This document shows, piece after piece, positions 51,517 through 60,469 of a stretch of DNA of 64,000 bases (positions within the stretch are counted from its first letter, which is position 1; each line of letters begins with the position of its first letter). The stretch comes from CBDBFH01 sp965204775. GTDB taxonomy: Bacteria; Pseudomonadota; Alphaproteobacteria; JAPOUT01; G958296285. Both the position numbers and the translations under genes were made by a program. Where the stretch lies: positions 1 to 64,000 of the forward strand of contig CBDBFH010000028.1 of assembly GCA_965204775.1 (NCBI GenBank). Direction: 5' to 3'. The notes beneath the pieces are model-generated. The model saw nothing but the letters and a program-made list of their open reading frames with translations, was not told where the DNA came from and did no database searches.

Positions 51517-52536
51517 ATGGGGCATAGGAATCTTCCACCCCTCCGGCATCTTCTTGCCGGGTTTGTCGCGGTCTTGCTGGTGTTTGGCGCGGGCGCGAGT
51601 CGCGCCGGGCCGGACGAGTGGAAACGCGCCTGGCCGAAAACCGACTTTTCCCGCCACACCGCCGACCTCTCCCTGATCCGGGAGGGCGGCCCACCCAAAG
51701 ACGGCATTCCCGCGATTGACACACCGCGTTTCGCCCCCGCCGGCAGCCTCGCCGGGACGATAGCCCCCGGCGCGCCGGTGATCACCCTGGTTCATGGCGG
51801 CCAGGCCCGCGCCTACCCCTTGAGCATCCTGCTCTGGCACGAAATCGTCAATGACCGGGTCGGCGGGACCCCGGTGGCGGTGACCTACTGCCCCTTATGC
51901 AATGCCGCGCTGGTTTTTGACCGGCGGCAGGGAGAAGACGTTCTGTCCTTCGGCACGACCGGAAAACTCCTCCATTCCGACCTGGTCATGTATGACCGGC
52001 AAAGCGAAAGCTGGTGGCAGCAGTTCACCGGCGAGGCGATTGCGGGTGCGCGGGCGGGCGAACGCCTGCGCCTGCTGCCCTCGCGGATCGAGTCTTTTGA
52101 CCGCTTCCTGCGGGCCTTCCCCCAAGGCGAGGTTCTGCGCCCGCCCGCGCCGCAGGCGCGCCCCTATGGCTTCACGCCCTATGCGGGCTACGACGTTCCG
52201 GCGGGCCGTCCCCCTCTCTATGACGGCTCTTTGCCGGAAGGCATTGCGCCGATGGCGCGGGTCGTGGCGGTGGAGGGCGCGGGCGGCCCGGAGGCTTTTG
52301 CCCTTTCTGTGTTGCGCGCCCGCAAGCGCATCACGCGGGGCGAGATCGAGATCAGCTGGGAGCCGGGGCAGCATTCGGTGCTGGATGCCCGCGAGATTGC
52401 CAAAGGCCGCGATGTCGGCAATGTCCGCGTGCGGCGCAAAGGACAGGACGTCCCGCATACGATCCCCTTTGCCTTCGTGTTCCACGCCTTCCACCCCGGC
52501 CAGCCGATTCACACGGCGCATCCGCCGGATTCCTAA
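51517..52536 (+). CDS. DUF3179 exported protein
   Basis: 339 residues with an N-terminal signal-like hydrophobic segment (LLAGFVAVLLVFGAGASRAG) and a DUF3179 domain: PILLWHEIVNDRV-like YPLSILLWHEIVND, VTYCPLCNAALVFDRR with a CxxC pair, and GTTGKLLHSDLVMYDRQSESWW. Predicted periplasmic; function unknown. The stop converges with the TPP-enzyme gene and overlaps it by 4 bp. Confidence 0.9.
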   Translation: MGHRNLPPLRHLLAGFVAVLLVFGAGASRAGPDEWKRAWPKTDFSRHTADLSLIREGGPPKDGIPAIDTPRFAPAGSLAGTIAPGAPVITLVHGGQARAYPLSILLWHEIVNDRVGGTPVAVTYCPLCNAALVFDRRQGEDVLSFGTTGKLLHSDLVMYDRQSESWWQQFTGEAIAGARAGERLRLLPSRIESFDRFLRAFPQGEVLRPPAPQARPYGFTPYAGYDVPAGRPPLYDGSLPEGIAPMARVVAVEGAGGPEAFALSVLRARKRITRGEIEISWEPGQHSVLDAREIAKGRDVGNVRVRRKGQDVPHTIPFAFVFHAFHPGQPIHTAHPPDS

Positions 52537-54080
52537 ACGATCGCCTCGATCAGGCGCGGGCCCGTGCGGCGCATGGCGTCGGTCAGCTGAGCGTGAAACT
52601 CTTCGGCGCTGTGCGCCCGGCTTGCCTCGACCCCCATCCCGCCCGCCAGCTGCGCCCAGTCCAGATCGGGATTGCCCAAATCAAACAGCGCGAGCGGCCC
52701 CGGCCCCGGATTGGCCGCCCCGGCGCGGGCCAGCTCGAACTGCAAAATCCGGTAGGCGCGGTTGGAGAAGATGACCGTGAGCACGTCCAGTTTCTCGCGC
52801 GCCTGGGTCCACAGACTCTGCAGCGTATACATGGCCCCGCCATCGCCGTGCAGGCAGATCACCTTGCGCTCCGGGCAGGCAACGCTTGCCCCGACCGCAA
52901 GCGGCAGGCCCTGGCCGATGGCCCCGCCGGTGAGCGCAAGCAGGTCATGCGCCGGCGCACTTGCCAGCGCGCCATAGAGGGCAAGGCCGGAAGTCGCCGA
53001 CTCATCACAGACGATTGCGCCTTCCGGCAGGCAGGCGGCGAGGCTCTGGGCAATGCTTTCAGGCGTCAGGCCGCCTGCTTTGGGCGGCGCGGCGGGCGCC
53101 GCGGACACGCGCCCGGCAGGCTCTTTGGGGGCCTTGAGATGGGCGGCCAGTTCCGACAAGGCGCGCGCGCCGTCCTCGTGTGGGTGGCAGAGGGTGACGC
53201 AGGCCGTTCCTTCGGGCAGCAGGCTGGAGGGCAGGCCGGGATAGGCGAAAAAGGAAACCGGCGCGCGCGTGCCCGCCAGCAGCAGGCAGTCAAACGGGGC
53301 GAGCGTTTCCAGAACCTGTTCGGGGAAATAGGGTATGCGGGCGGCGGCAACCCGCCCGCGCCCGCGCTCGATCCGGGGGGCGAAGGTGTCGCAGAAAAGT
53401 TGCGCCCCGGTTGCGGCGGCGATCCGGCCTGCATGTTCCAGCGCTGCGGCGCGCAAGGAGGCCCCGCGCAACAGGATGGCGGGCTTTTTTGCTGCCTTCA
53501 GGGCGCGGGCGGCGCGCTCGATGGCGGCGGGCGCAACGGGCGCGGGCGCAGGACGCGGCAAAGGCGGGGCGGGGCCTTCGGCCTCGCCCCAGGCGGCGTC
53601 GGCGGGCAGGATCAGACTGGCGATCTGTCCGGGCGGCTCGCATGCCGCCCGGACGGCGCGCGCGGCAGACGCGGCGGCGCGCGCGGCATCGGGCGCGCGC
53701 GCGATCCAGCCCGAGACCGGGCGCGCCAGGCTTTCGATATCCGACGTCAGGGGCGCATCATGGGGCAGATGGAAGCCGGGATGATCGCCGATGATGTTGA
53801 CCAGCGGCGCGGCGGCGCGGCGCGCGTTGTGCAGATTGGCGATGGCATTGCCCAGGCCCGGCCCCAGATGGAACAGGGTTGCGGCGGGCGCGCCGGTCAT
53901 CCGGGCGTAGCCGTCGGCGGCGGCCGAGGCCACGCCCTCGAAGAGAACCAGAACGGCGCGCATGTCCGGCACGCGGTCGAGGGCGGCGACCAGATGAATC
54001 TCCGATGTTCCCGGATTGGCGAAGCAGACCTTGACGCCTGCGCCGCACAGGGTGCGCAAAACGCTTTCCGCGCCGTTCAC
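52533..54080 (-). CDS. Acetolactate synthase large-subunit-like TPP enzyme
   Basis: 515 residues, ThDP-dependent. Seen: GAGVKVCFANPGTSEIHLVAAL, the catalytic Glu in LVLFEGVASAAADGYARM, the central domain AKKPAILLRGASL, and the C-terminal ThDP motif CLHGDGGAMYTLQSLWT with the distal NRAYRIL. The pattern fits the acetolactate synthase/benzoylformate decarboxylase group (often annotated ilvB-like or MdlC-like) rather than biosynthetic IlvB. The start is GTG at 54078-54080 with GGGAGAGG upstream; TTG at 54083 is the alternative. Confidence 0.9.
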   Translation of the reverse strand: MNGAESVLRTLCGAGVKVCFANPGTSEIHLVAALDRVPDMRAVLVLFEGVASAAADGYARMTGAPAATLFHLGPGLGNAIANLHNARRAAAPLVNIIGDHPGFHLPHDAPLTSDIESLARPVSGWIARAPDAARAAASAARAVRAACEPPGQIASLILPADAAWGEAEGPAPPLPRPAPAPVAPAAIERAARALKAAKKPAILLRGASLRAAALEHAGRIAAATGAQLFCDTFAPRIERGRGRVAAARIPYFPEQVLETLAPFDCLLLAGTRAPVSFFAYPGLPSSLLPEGTACVTLCHPHEDGARALSELAAHLKAPKEPAGRVSAAPAAPPKAGGLTPESIAQSLAACLPEGAIVCDESATSGLALYGALASAPAHDLLALTGGAIGQGLPLAVGASVACPERKVICLHGDGGAMYTLQSLWTQAREKLDVLTVIFSNRAYRILQFELARAGAANPGPGPLALFDLGNPDLDWAQLAGGMGVEASRAHSAEEFHAQLTDAMRRTGPRLIEAIV

Positions 54081-54095
54081 CAAACCTCTCCCATA

Positions 54096-54944
54096 TCATC
54101 TAAGACGCTTAAGTGCGTCATCAGCAACTATCTTATGTATGATAGATTTAACCACTTTATCGAGTTGCTGGCCATCAGAGTAGTTGGCTGGAGCACAAAA
54201 ATCAGCGCGTCCCTGTTTGATAAGATCTTGTCCCGCTTTCTTGCCCCCCTCACCTCTAGCATGCGGCTTATAAACTGCTATTGCATGGCCACCCTTATAT
54301 TTAACCATTTTAAAACATGGAATATCTGTCGCACTATCGCCAATATAGATCATACGCTCAAAGGGAATTGGCCGCTTTTCCTCTGGTGTATAATTATTCA
54401 ATTTCTTATTCTCGCTTACGTCATGAATTCCCTTATTAATACGAAAGAGGTATTGCGTTTTATTAGTATAATTCACGGCAAGCGCAGGCCATTGTGCAAC
54501 CTCATGCTGATCATACATAAATGAAGAAGCAAAGATTTTTTTGATTTTTTTGATTTTCCCGGCTTTTTGCACACCTTCGATAAATTCACGCAAGCCGGAT
54601 GAAATTATAAAATGTTCAATCTTGACTCCGAAAGATTTCCCATATTCTGCAATACGTTCAAACCAGCCTTCAACTCCTTCAAAAACATCGATTTCTTTTC
54701 CACTTTTCACAAAGCTATCTTTGCGAATCTTCTTTTTCTTTTCATTGGCTTTCTCGAGCATTAGTTTCATATACACAAGGACCTCGTCTGCTTCTTTTTC
54801 CTTTGCCAGCTTTCCAACCTCTGCCCAGAATGATTTTTTTGCCAACTCAAGATCTGGCAAGAAAGCATGCTCCTGCATATTACCTGGAGCCAGAGTGCCA
54901 TCAAAGTCATAAATCAGAGCCATCGAAATCAATCTTCTCGGCAT
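54096..54944 (-). CDS. AT-rich HAD-superfamily phosphatase, probably horizontally acquired
   Basis: Haloacid-dehalogenase-fold hydrolase: motif I LIYDFDGTLAPGN (nucleophile Asp), motif II IISSGLREFIEG, a conserved Lys region, and motif III MIYIGDSATDIPCFK. Lys-rich (EKANEKKKKIRKDS) and low in GC, unlike all its neighbours, with A/T-ending codons. About 282 residues from the ATG at 54944, which has GAGAGG 9 bases upstream; ATG 54923 (MALIYDFDG) is the alternative. The large insert between motifs I and II would be a cap domain. The substrate is unknown. Confidence 0.85.
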   Translation of the reverse strand: MPRRLISMALIYDFDGTLAPGNMQEHAFLPDLELAKKSFWAEVGKLAKEKEADEVLVYMKLMLEKANEKKKKIRKDSFVKSGKEIDVFEGVEGWFERIAEYGKSFGVKIEHFIISSGLREFIEGVQKAGKIKKIKKIFASSFMYDQHEVAQWPALAVNYTNKTQYLFRINKGIHDVSENKKLNNYTPEEKRPIPFERMIYIGDSATDIPCFKMVKYKGGHAIAVYKPHARGEGGKKAGQDLIKQGRADFCAPANYSDGQQLDKVVKSIIHKIVADDALKRLR

Positions 54945-54977
54945 TGTTTTCAGCCTCTCTCAGCATTTTCAATGTTA

Positions 54978-55352
54978 TTAGCCCGCAAGCTGGACAAAAA
55001 TAATGACCAGTCCGGCTATGCTCACCGTCCAGATGCCGGTGCGCAGCAGGGGAATGCCGCTTGCATAAGCTGGAACATAGGCCAGGCGCGACCAGAAAAA
55101 GAGATGAGCGGCCAGCCGTGTCGTTTCATTCAGCTGGCCGGTTACTTTTCCCATGATGACGAGAATGGCGAAAACCGGCAGGGATTCGAGAAGATTGCGG
55201 TGGGCGCGCTGGAGGCGTCCGGCGAGGCCGTCATAGACGACTCTGCGCTCCATCTGCCCGTCGGCCTGCCGCCGCCCGACGATCGGCGGCAGGACGGCCT
55301 GAACCAGGGCCAGCATGGCGGCGGCCAGCAGGAGGATAAGTTCGGTTTCCAT
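54978..55352 (-). CDS. MAPEG-family membrane protein
   Basis: 124 residues with four predicted helices, matching MAPEG: an N-terminal LILLLAAAMLALVQAVLPP, the conserved RRVVYDGLAGRLQRAHRNLLESLPVFAI with the glutathione-site Arg and Asn, and the RLAYVPAYASGIPLLRTGIW end. Bacterial members are glutathione-linked or of unknown role. The start at METELILLL fits the family N-terminus. 28 bp follow the fcs stop. Confidence 0.9.
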   Translation of the reverse strand: METELILLLAAAMLALVQAVLPPIVGRRQADGQMERRVVYDGLAGRLQRAHRNLLESLPVFAILVIMGKVTGQLNETTRLAAHLFFWSRLAYVPAYASGIPLLRTGIWTVSIAGLVIIFVQLAG

Positions 55353-55380
55353 GGAGCCGCGCCCCTCTTTCTCCAGTGGT

Positions 55381-57261
55381 TTATTGCGCCCGCTTGTCGG
55401 TGACGATGACCGCCGGATCGTGCGGCGTGGCGTAGAGGCGGGCAACGATTTTGGCGCGCGCGGTCAGCGCCGCCGACTGGTTGATATAGCCCTTGTCGGT
55501 GATCTCGCCGGCGTCCATGCTGGGGGGGGTGCGCAAAACCAGGGCGCGCCCGATCCGGGTGCTGGAGCCGGGATTTTTTGCGTTGTAAGCCTCGAAGCGG
55601 GTGCGCAGGGCGTCGAGCAGTTTGCGCTCGGCGAGCAGATCGGGATCGTTGCCGCCGTTGAGCGGCCCACAGACTTTTTCGCACGATTCGAGATCGGGGA
55701 AGCCCAGGACGCCGATGTAATTGCGGTCCAGTCCGGCGATCACGGCATCGCGCAGGAGGCCCCGGGCGGCGTCGATGACGGCGATGCGCAGTTTGCCGGC
55801 ATTGACCCAGACGCCGGTTGCGAGTTTGAAGTCTTCGGCCACGCGCCCGTCGAAGATCAGGCCCTTTTCGGGGTCGTCCGGATCGGCGAAGCGCGCGCCG
55901 TCGCCCAGTTTATAGAATCCTTCGTCGTCGAAGGCGGCGGCGGTTTTTTCCGCATCGCGGTAATAGCCGGGGGTAATGCAGGCGCCGCGGGCGCGCACCT
56001 CCATCTTTGATCCGACCGGCGAGAGTTTGATTTCGACTCCGGGAAGCGGCAGGCCCAGCAGGCCCATTTGATCGGTCGGCCATTGGACGCTCATGATGGT
56101 CGGCGCGGTTTCGGTTGCGCCGTAGCCGGAGAGGAACAGGATTCGCTCGCCGCAGGCCTTGACTGCGATGTTTTGCATGCGCTCGGCCATCTCGCGGCCC
56201 ATGGCCGCGCCGCCATAGGCGAGGTTGCGCAGGCGGGAGAAGAATGTTTTCGCCAGATCGGGCTCGGCCTCGAAGGCGTCGGCCAGCATGCCGTAGGCGA
56301 TGGGCACGTTGGAATAGACGGTCGGGGCGACGTCGCGCAGGGCGGCGATGGTTTCGTCGAACCGGCCCGGCAGAGGCCGCCCGCGGTCCAGATAGAGAGT
56401 CGATCCCCTGACCAGCGCGGTGTTGAGGATGGCGCTGCCGCCAAAAACGTGATTCCAGGGCAGCCAGCTGAGCAGGACATGGTGGTCGAAGCCGGGCGGA
56501 TCGACGGTTAGCTTTGCACCCATCACCGAATTGATGCAGATCATGCCGTGGGTGGTGATGACCGCTTTGGGCATGGCGGTCGAGCCGGAGGTAAAGAGGT
56601 ATTTGGCGACCGTGTCCCAATTGAGGCCGGCTTCGCGCGCGGCGGACTCCGGGCCGGGGGTTGCGCGCAGGAGATCGTCATAGCCGATGGCGCCGGGCGG
56701 CGGATTGACCCGCGCGATCATCTTGACATTTTTGAAGCCGGGCCGTCCGGCGAGGGCGTCGAGGGCGCGGGCGTAGGGCTTGGCGTCTTCGACGAAGATC
56801 ATCTGCGGGCGGATGAGATCGAAGGCATGGATCAGTTTGGCGAAGTCGGCGCTCATCAGGCTCCAGGCTTCGGAGACCGGGGCGATGGCGGCGCCGGCGA
56901 GGTTGGCGGCGTAATGGATGACGGCGTGGGGGATGGAGTTTCCGGACAGGATCATCAGCCGGTCGCCTGCCTTGAGGCCCAGTTCAATCAGCCCGGCGGC
57001 GGCGGCGGCGATCTGCTTTTCGGCCTGGGCATAAGTCAAGGTTGTCCAGACGCCGGGCCGGGCGGGGCCGGGGGGGCGCTCGGCGAGGCAGACGCGGTCG
57101 CCGAATTCCCCGGCGTTTTTGCGCAAAGGGGCGATCAGGTTTGGCGGCGGGTCGCCCATCGGGTTGAGGTTGCGCAGGAGGATTTCGCCGTTGGCGCGCC
57201 GTTCGGCATCGAGGCGGATGGGCAGAAAATCAACTTTGCGGAATGGCGGCAGCGCGGTCAT
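55381..57261 (-). CDS. fcs: Feruloyl-CoA synthase-like aromatic acid--CoA ligase
   Basis: 626-residue AMP-forming ligase. The AMP site is FTSGSTAMPKAVITTHGM, with YGATETAPTIMSVQWP, GFYKLGDGARFADPDDP and a late EITDKGYINQSAALTAR. The KLGDGARFADPDDPEKGL segment and the GYINQ ending match feruloyl-CoA synthases (ferulate to feruloyl-CoA, first step of lignin-aromatic breakdown). No enoyl-CoA hydratase (ech) or vanillin dehydrogenase is adjacent. The ATG overlaps the MscS stop by 4 bp. Confidence 0.88.
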   Translation of the reverse strand: MTALPPFRKVDFLPIRLDAERRANGEILLRNLNPMGDPPPNLIAPLRKNAGEFGDRVCLAERPPGPARPGVWTTLTYAQAEKQIAAAAAGLIELGLKAGDRLMILSGNSIPHAVIHYAANLAGAAIAPVSEAWSLMSADFAKLIHAFDLIRPQMIFVEDAKPYARALDALAGRPGFKNVKMIARVNPPPGAIGYDDLLRATPGPESAAREAGLNWDTVAKYLFTSGSTAMPKAVITTHGMICINSVMGAKLTVDPPGFDHHVLLSWLPWNHVFGGSAILNTALVRGSTLYLDRGRPLPGRFDETIAALRDVAPTVYSNVPIAYGMLADAFEAEPDLAKTFFSRLRNLAYGGAAMGREMAERMQNIAVKACGERILFLSGYGATETAPTIMSVQWPTDQMGLLGLPLPGVEIKLSPVGSKMEVRARGACITPGYYRDAEKTAAAFDDEGFYKLGDGARFADPDDPEKGLIFDGRVAEDFKLATGVWVNAGKLRIAVIDAARGLLRDAVIAGLDRNYIGVLGFPDLESCEKVCGPLNGGNDPDLLAERKLLDALRTRFEAYNAKNPGSSTRIGRALVLRTPPSMDAGEITDKGYINQSAALTARAKIVARLYATPHDPAVIVTDKRAQ

Positions 57262-58403
57262 GCTTTCTCCCCTCCCCGGTTTCGCGGCGGCGCAAAAATT
57301 TCGGCACCCTCGCCGGGCAGCGTCTCAATATAAAGCGACCGGCTGGGGAAGGCGAAGCCGGATCCGGCCTGTTCGACGATCTGCTTGATCGCATAGGCCA
57401 ATTCCTCCTTGATGGCCAGCCATTCGCCCCAGCGGGTTGTTTTCGTGAAGCAGTAGAGCATGAGGGTGATGGCCGAGTCGGAGAATTCCTCGACTCGCAC
57501 GAACAGCGACTGCGACAGGTCGAAGGCGTCATTGCCGCGGATATAGGCCTCGATTTTATCACGGATTTCGCGCAGTTGCGGCACGGTGGTGCGATATTCG
57601 ACGCCGATCTGCCAATAGATGCGGCGATGGCTCATGGCGGAGAAGTTGGTCACGGCGTTGTCGGAAAAGACGGTGTTGGGGACGGTGACCGGCGCGCTGT
57701 CGAAGCGGTTGATCCGGGTTGAGCGGAAGCCGATTTCGGCGACGGTGCCTTCGACGACGCCCTCGACCTTGATCCAGTCGCCCTTGTGAAAGCGGCGCTC
57801 GAGCAGAATGGAAAGGCCGGCGAGCAGGTTTTTGAACAGGTCCTGCGCGCCCAGGGCGACGGCGAGTCCGAACAGGCCGAGGCCGGCGATCAGGGGGCCG
57901 ACTTCGATTCCCCAGATTTGGAGGACGGCGGCGGCGCCCAGAATGATGACGGCCCAGCGCAGGGCGCGGGTTGCCCAGGAGATGATTTCGTCGGAGAGGA
58001 TTCGGGCGAGGCGCTCCATGCCCTGCGCGGCGAGGTCGGCGGCGTTGTGGAGCGCCCAGAAGAGCACGACGACGACCAGCGAGCGCAGGCTTTGTTCGGC
58101 GAGGCGGTCTGGGGTTCCCTCCAGTTGCAGATATTCGGCGGCGAAGAAGAGGCCGGCGACGATGAAGAAGAAGCGGGCCGGGGGCAGGAGGGCTTCGACC
58201 AAATAGTCGTCGATTTTGGTCCGGGTTCGGCGGGCGAAGCGGGCGGCGACATTGAAGAGGAAGCGCGAGGCCAGCCCGCGCAGGAAGAAGAAGACGAAGA
58301 AGATCGCCAGCGCGATCAGCACCTGGCTCAGATCGAGGCCGAAAATGCTTGTCCGCCAGACATCGGCGACGAGCGCGGCGAAATTGACGAGGCTTTCAGG
58401 CAT
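57258..58403 (-). CDS. MscS-type mechanosensitive channel
   Basis: 381 residues. Three to four N-terminal membrane helices, the pore-lining helix LIAGLGLFGLAVALGAQDLFKNLLAG, the beta domain ERRFHKGDWIKVEGVVEGTVAEIGFRSTRI with VPNTVFSDNAVTNFS, and a C-terminal alpha/beta domain. Protects against osmotic downshock. 32 bp after acuI and directly before fcs, so likely one transcript. Confidence 0.93.
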   Translation of the reverse strand: MPESLVNFAALVADVWRTSIFGLDLSQVLIALAIFFVFFFLRGLASRFLFNVAARFARRTRTKIDDYLVEALLPPARFFFIVAGLFFAAEYLQLEGTPDRLAEQSLRSLVVVVLFWALHNAADLAAQGMERLARILSDEIISWATRALRWAVIILGAAAVLQIWGIEVGPLIAGLGLFGLAVALGAQDLFKNLLAGLSILLERRFHKGDWIKVEGVVEGTVAEIGFRSTRINRFDSAPVTVPNTVFSDNAVTNFSAMSHRRIYWQIGVEYRTTVPQLREIRDKIEAYIRGNDAFDLSQSLFVRVEEFSDSAITLMLYCFTKTTRWGEWLAIKEELAYAIKQIVEQAGSGFAFPSRSLYIETLPGEGAEIFAPPRNRGGEKA

Positions 58404-58435
58404 GAAAGATTCCGGCGGAGGGCGGAGGCTGGGGG

Positions 58436-59434
58436 TCAGGCGTTTACGTCGACGACGACGCGCCCGCGCACGGCTCCGGCGAGGATTTGCCGGGCGAGGC
58501 CGGGCAGGTCCTCCAGGCGGTAGTTTTGCGCCGCCGCCGCTTCGAGCCGGGCGGGGTCGAGATCGCGGGCCAGCCGCGCCCAGGCTTTCTGGCGCAGGCT
58601 TTGCGGCGCCATCACCGAGTCGATTCCGGCGAGGGTCACCCCGCGCAGGATGAAGGGGAGCACGCTGCCCGGCAAATCCATGCCCTGGGCCAGGCCGCAG
58701 GCGGCGACGCAGCCGCCATAGGCGGTCTGGGCGAGGACATTGGCGAGCGTATGGCTGCCGACGGCGTCGACCGCCCCGGCGAAGCGCTCCGAGGCGAGCG
58801 GCCTGCCGGCCGCGGTGAATTCGGCCCGGTCGATGATTTCACTTGCGCCCAGCGTTTTCAGGTAGGGAGCCTCGCCGGGCCTTCCGGTGGCGGCGGCGGT
58901 GCGGTAGCCGAGCCGGGCGAGGAGGGCGAGCGCGATGGAGCCGACGCCGCCCGCCGCGCCGGTCACCAGCACCGGCCTGTCCTGCGAGGCCGCCGGATTG
59001 AGGCCGTGGCGCTCCAGCGCCATGACGCAGAGCATGGCGGTGTAGCCGGCGGTTCCGATCATCATCGCCTGTTTGAGCGAGAAGGCTTCGGGCAGTTTTG
59101 TCGGCCATGCCTTGTCGACTCTGGCCCTTTGGGCGTAGCCGCCATGATGGGCCTCGCCCAGACCGAAGCCGTTGACGACGACTTTGTCGCCGGGGGCGAA
59201 TTGCGAGCCGCCCGGCTCAAGGACCGTCCCGGCCAGATCGATTCCGGGGATCATCGGCAGGCGGCGCAGGATCGGGGCCGCGCCGGTCAGGGCGAGGCCG
59301 TCCTTGTAGTTGAGGGTCGAGAAGGCGACCTCGATCAGAACCTCGCCCTCCAGCATTTCGCCGTCGGCGACCTGCCGGATTTCGGCCTTTTGCCCGTCGG
59401 CGTCTTTGGAGACGACCAGCGCCCTGAAACTCAC
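58436..59434 (-). CDS. acuI: Acrylyl-CoA reductase (NADPH), AcuI-like
   Basis: MDR-superfamily zinc-independent reductase. Seen: STLNYKDGLALTG, PMIPGIDLAGTV, KVVVNGFGLGEAHHGGYAQRARV, the cofactor motif VTGAAGGVGSIALALLA, and PFILRGVTLAGIDSV. 332 residues, family length. AcuI reduces toxic acrylyl-CoA to propionyl-CoA, in DMSP and 3-hydroxypropionate metabolism. The start is GTG at 59434, after GGGGAGGGG. Some members are general quinone-type reductases. Confidence 0.9.
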   Translation of the reverse strand: MSFRALVVSKDADGQKAEIRQVADGEMLEGEVLIEVAFSTLNYKDGLALTGAAPILRRLPMIPGIDLAGTVLEPGGSQFAPGDKVVVNGFGLGEAHHGGYAQRARVDKAWPTKLPEAFSLKQAMMIGTAGYTAMLCVMALERHGLNPAASQDRPVLVTGAAGGVGSIALALLARLGYRTAAATGRPGEAPYLKTLGASEIIDRAEFTAAGRPLASERFAGAVDAVGSHTLANVLAQTAYGGCVAACGLAQGMDLPGSVLPFILRGVTLAGIDSVMAPQSLRQKAWARLARDLDPARLEAAAAQNYRLEDLPGLARQILAGAVRGRVVVDVNA

Positions 59435-59507
59435 CGCACACCCCTCCCCTTTCGTCAGAGAGGAGAGTCATAGCGCGCCGGAGGCCCCGGCGACAAGATG
59501 CGGCGAA

Positions 59508-60317
59508 TCAGAGGGCCTGCGCGTCTTTCAGCCCGTCATATTTTTGGGCCAGCCAGTTGAGTTCGCTCAAACTCGCGCCCGGCTGCCTGACCTGCCTCAA
59601 TTGGCTCCGGTCGAGCATGCCCTCCCGATTGAGCATGACCAGCATCGCCGCCTTGTGGAAGGCCGGGGTGAACTCGCCGGCGGCGTTTTTGCAGGGGCTG
59701 CGGGATTCGCCGGTCGGATTGGGGGTGTGCCCTCTGGCGAGTTCCGGGGCTTCGGCGAGGCGGGCCATAAATTTCTCATAGCGGGTTTTGTAGCCCCGCA
59801 GCCGCTCGACCGAATCCCCGGAGCCGGCCTCAATCAGAATCCGGGCGGCGGAGCCGGGGGGCGGATTGCGCGCGGCGAAGGCCATTTTGCCGCGCGCCTG
59901 CGGGCCGACGAGGTCGTCGAAATGTTTGGAGGCCAGATTTCTGGCCGGGTGGCCGTGTCCGGCGACATGATCATATTGCTGGATGGTCTCGGCGATATGG
60001 CTGGCGAGCAATTTGGCGTTGCGCGGCTGGCCGGCGAGGCGGTCGTGGCGGGCATGGAGATAGTCGCGCACGCCCGGCACATTGAGGTCGCGCTGGATTC
60101 GGCTGGCGAGGTGGTTGAGGAGCTGCATGTTGCGGGCGCGGACGTGTCCGGGGAAGAAGCGCTGCTTGAGTCGGAGGACTTGGCGTCCGAGCCAGCCGCG
60201 CCCCTCGACGGCGAGCTGTCCGTTGCGGTCGACATGGAGCGCGCCGCCGACTCGGGCGGCCTCGCGGGCGGCGGCGTAGGAGTTCTGGAGGAAGCTGTGC
60301 TGGACAGGTAACGGCAT
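59508..60317 (-). CDS. Orphan protein of unknown function
   Basis: 269 residues from the ATG at 60317; a GTG at 60401 would add 28. No family is recognised. The sequence is helix-prone and polar with no signal peptide or membrane segment. It begins MPLPVQHSFLQNSYAAAREA, has a basic stretch RQVLRLKQRFFPGHVRARN, several His-rich pieces (YLHARHDRLAG, YDHVAGHGHPARN) and a C-terminal AFHKAAMLVMLNREGMLDR. Glycine and proline are concentrated in the linker PEARG-like HTPNPTGESRSPCK. The codon use matches the neighbours, so it is not obviously foreign. An effector-like or moonlighting role cannot be shown. Confidence 0.6.
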   Translation of the reverse strand: MPLPVQHSFLQNSYAAAREAARVGGALHVDRNGQLAVEGRGWLGRQVLRLKQRFFPGHVRARNMQLLNHLASRIQRDLNVPGVRDYLHARHDRLAGQPRNAKLLASHIAETIQQYDHVAGHGHPARNLASKHFDDLVGPQARGKMAFAARNPPPGSAARILIEAGSGDSVERLRGYKTRYEKFMARLAEAPELARGHTPNPTGESRSPCKNAAGEFTPAFHKAAMLVMLNREGMLDRSQLRQVRQPGASLSELNWLAQKYDGLKDAQAL

Positions 60318-60469
60318 GGAGCATGCCTGCAGACCGGTGTGCCCCCCGTAATCGTGATGATACAGGCCGGGCGCGCGAAAATGGCGCGTGGGGGCGATCA
60401 CATTCGATCATCGCCGGATCACGAATGCCGGAGTTTGGCCGGTGCCGGGCCGGTCCGTTGAGGGCGGGG

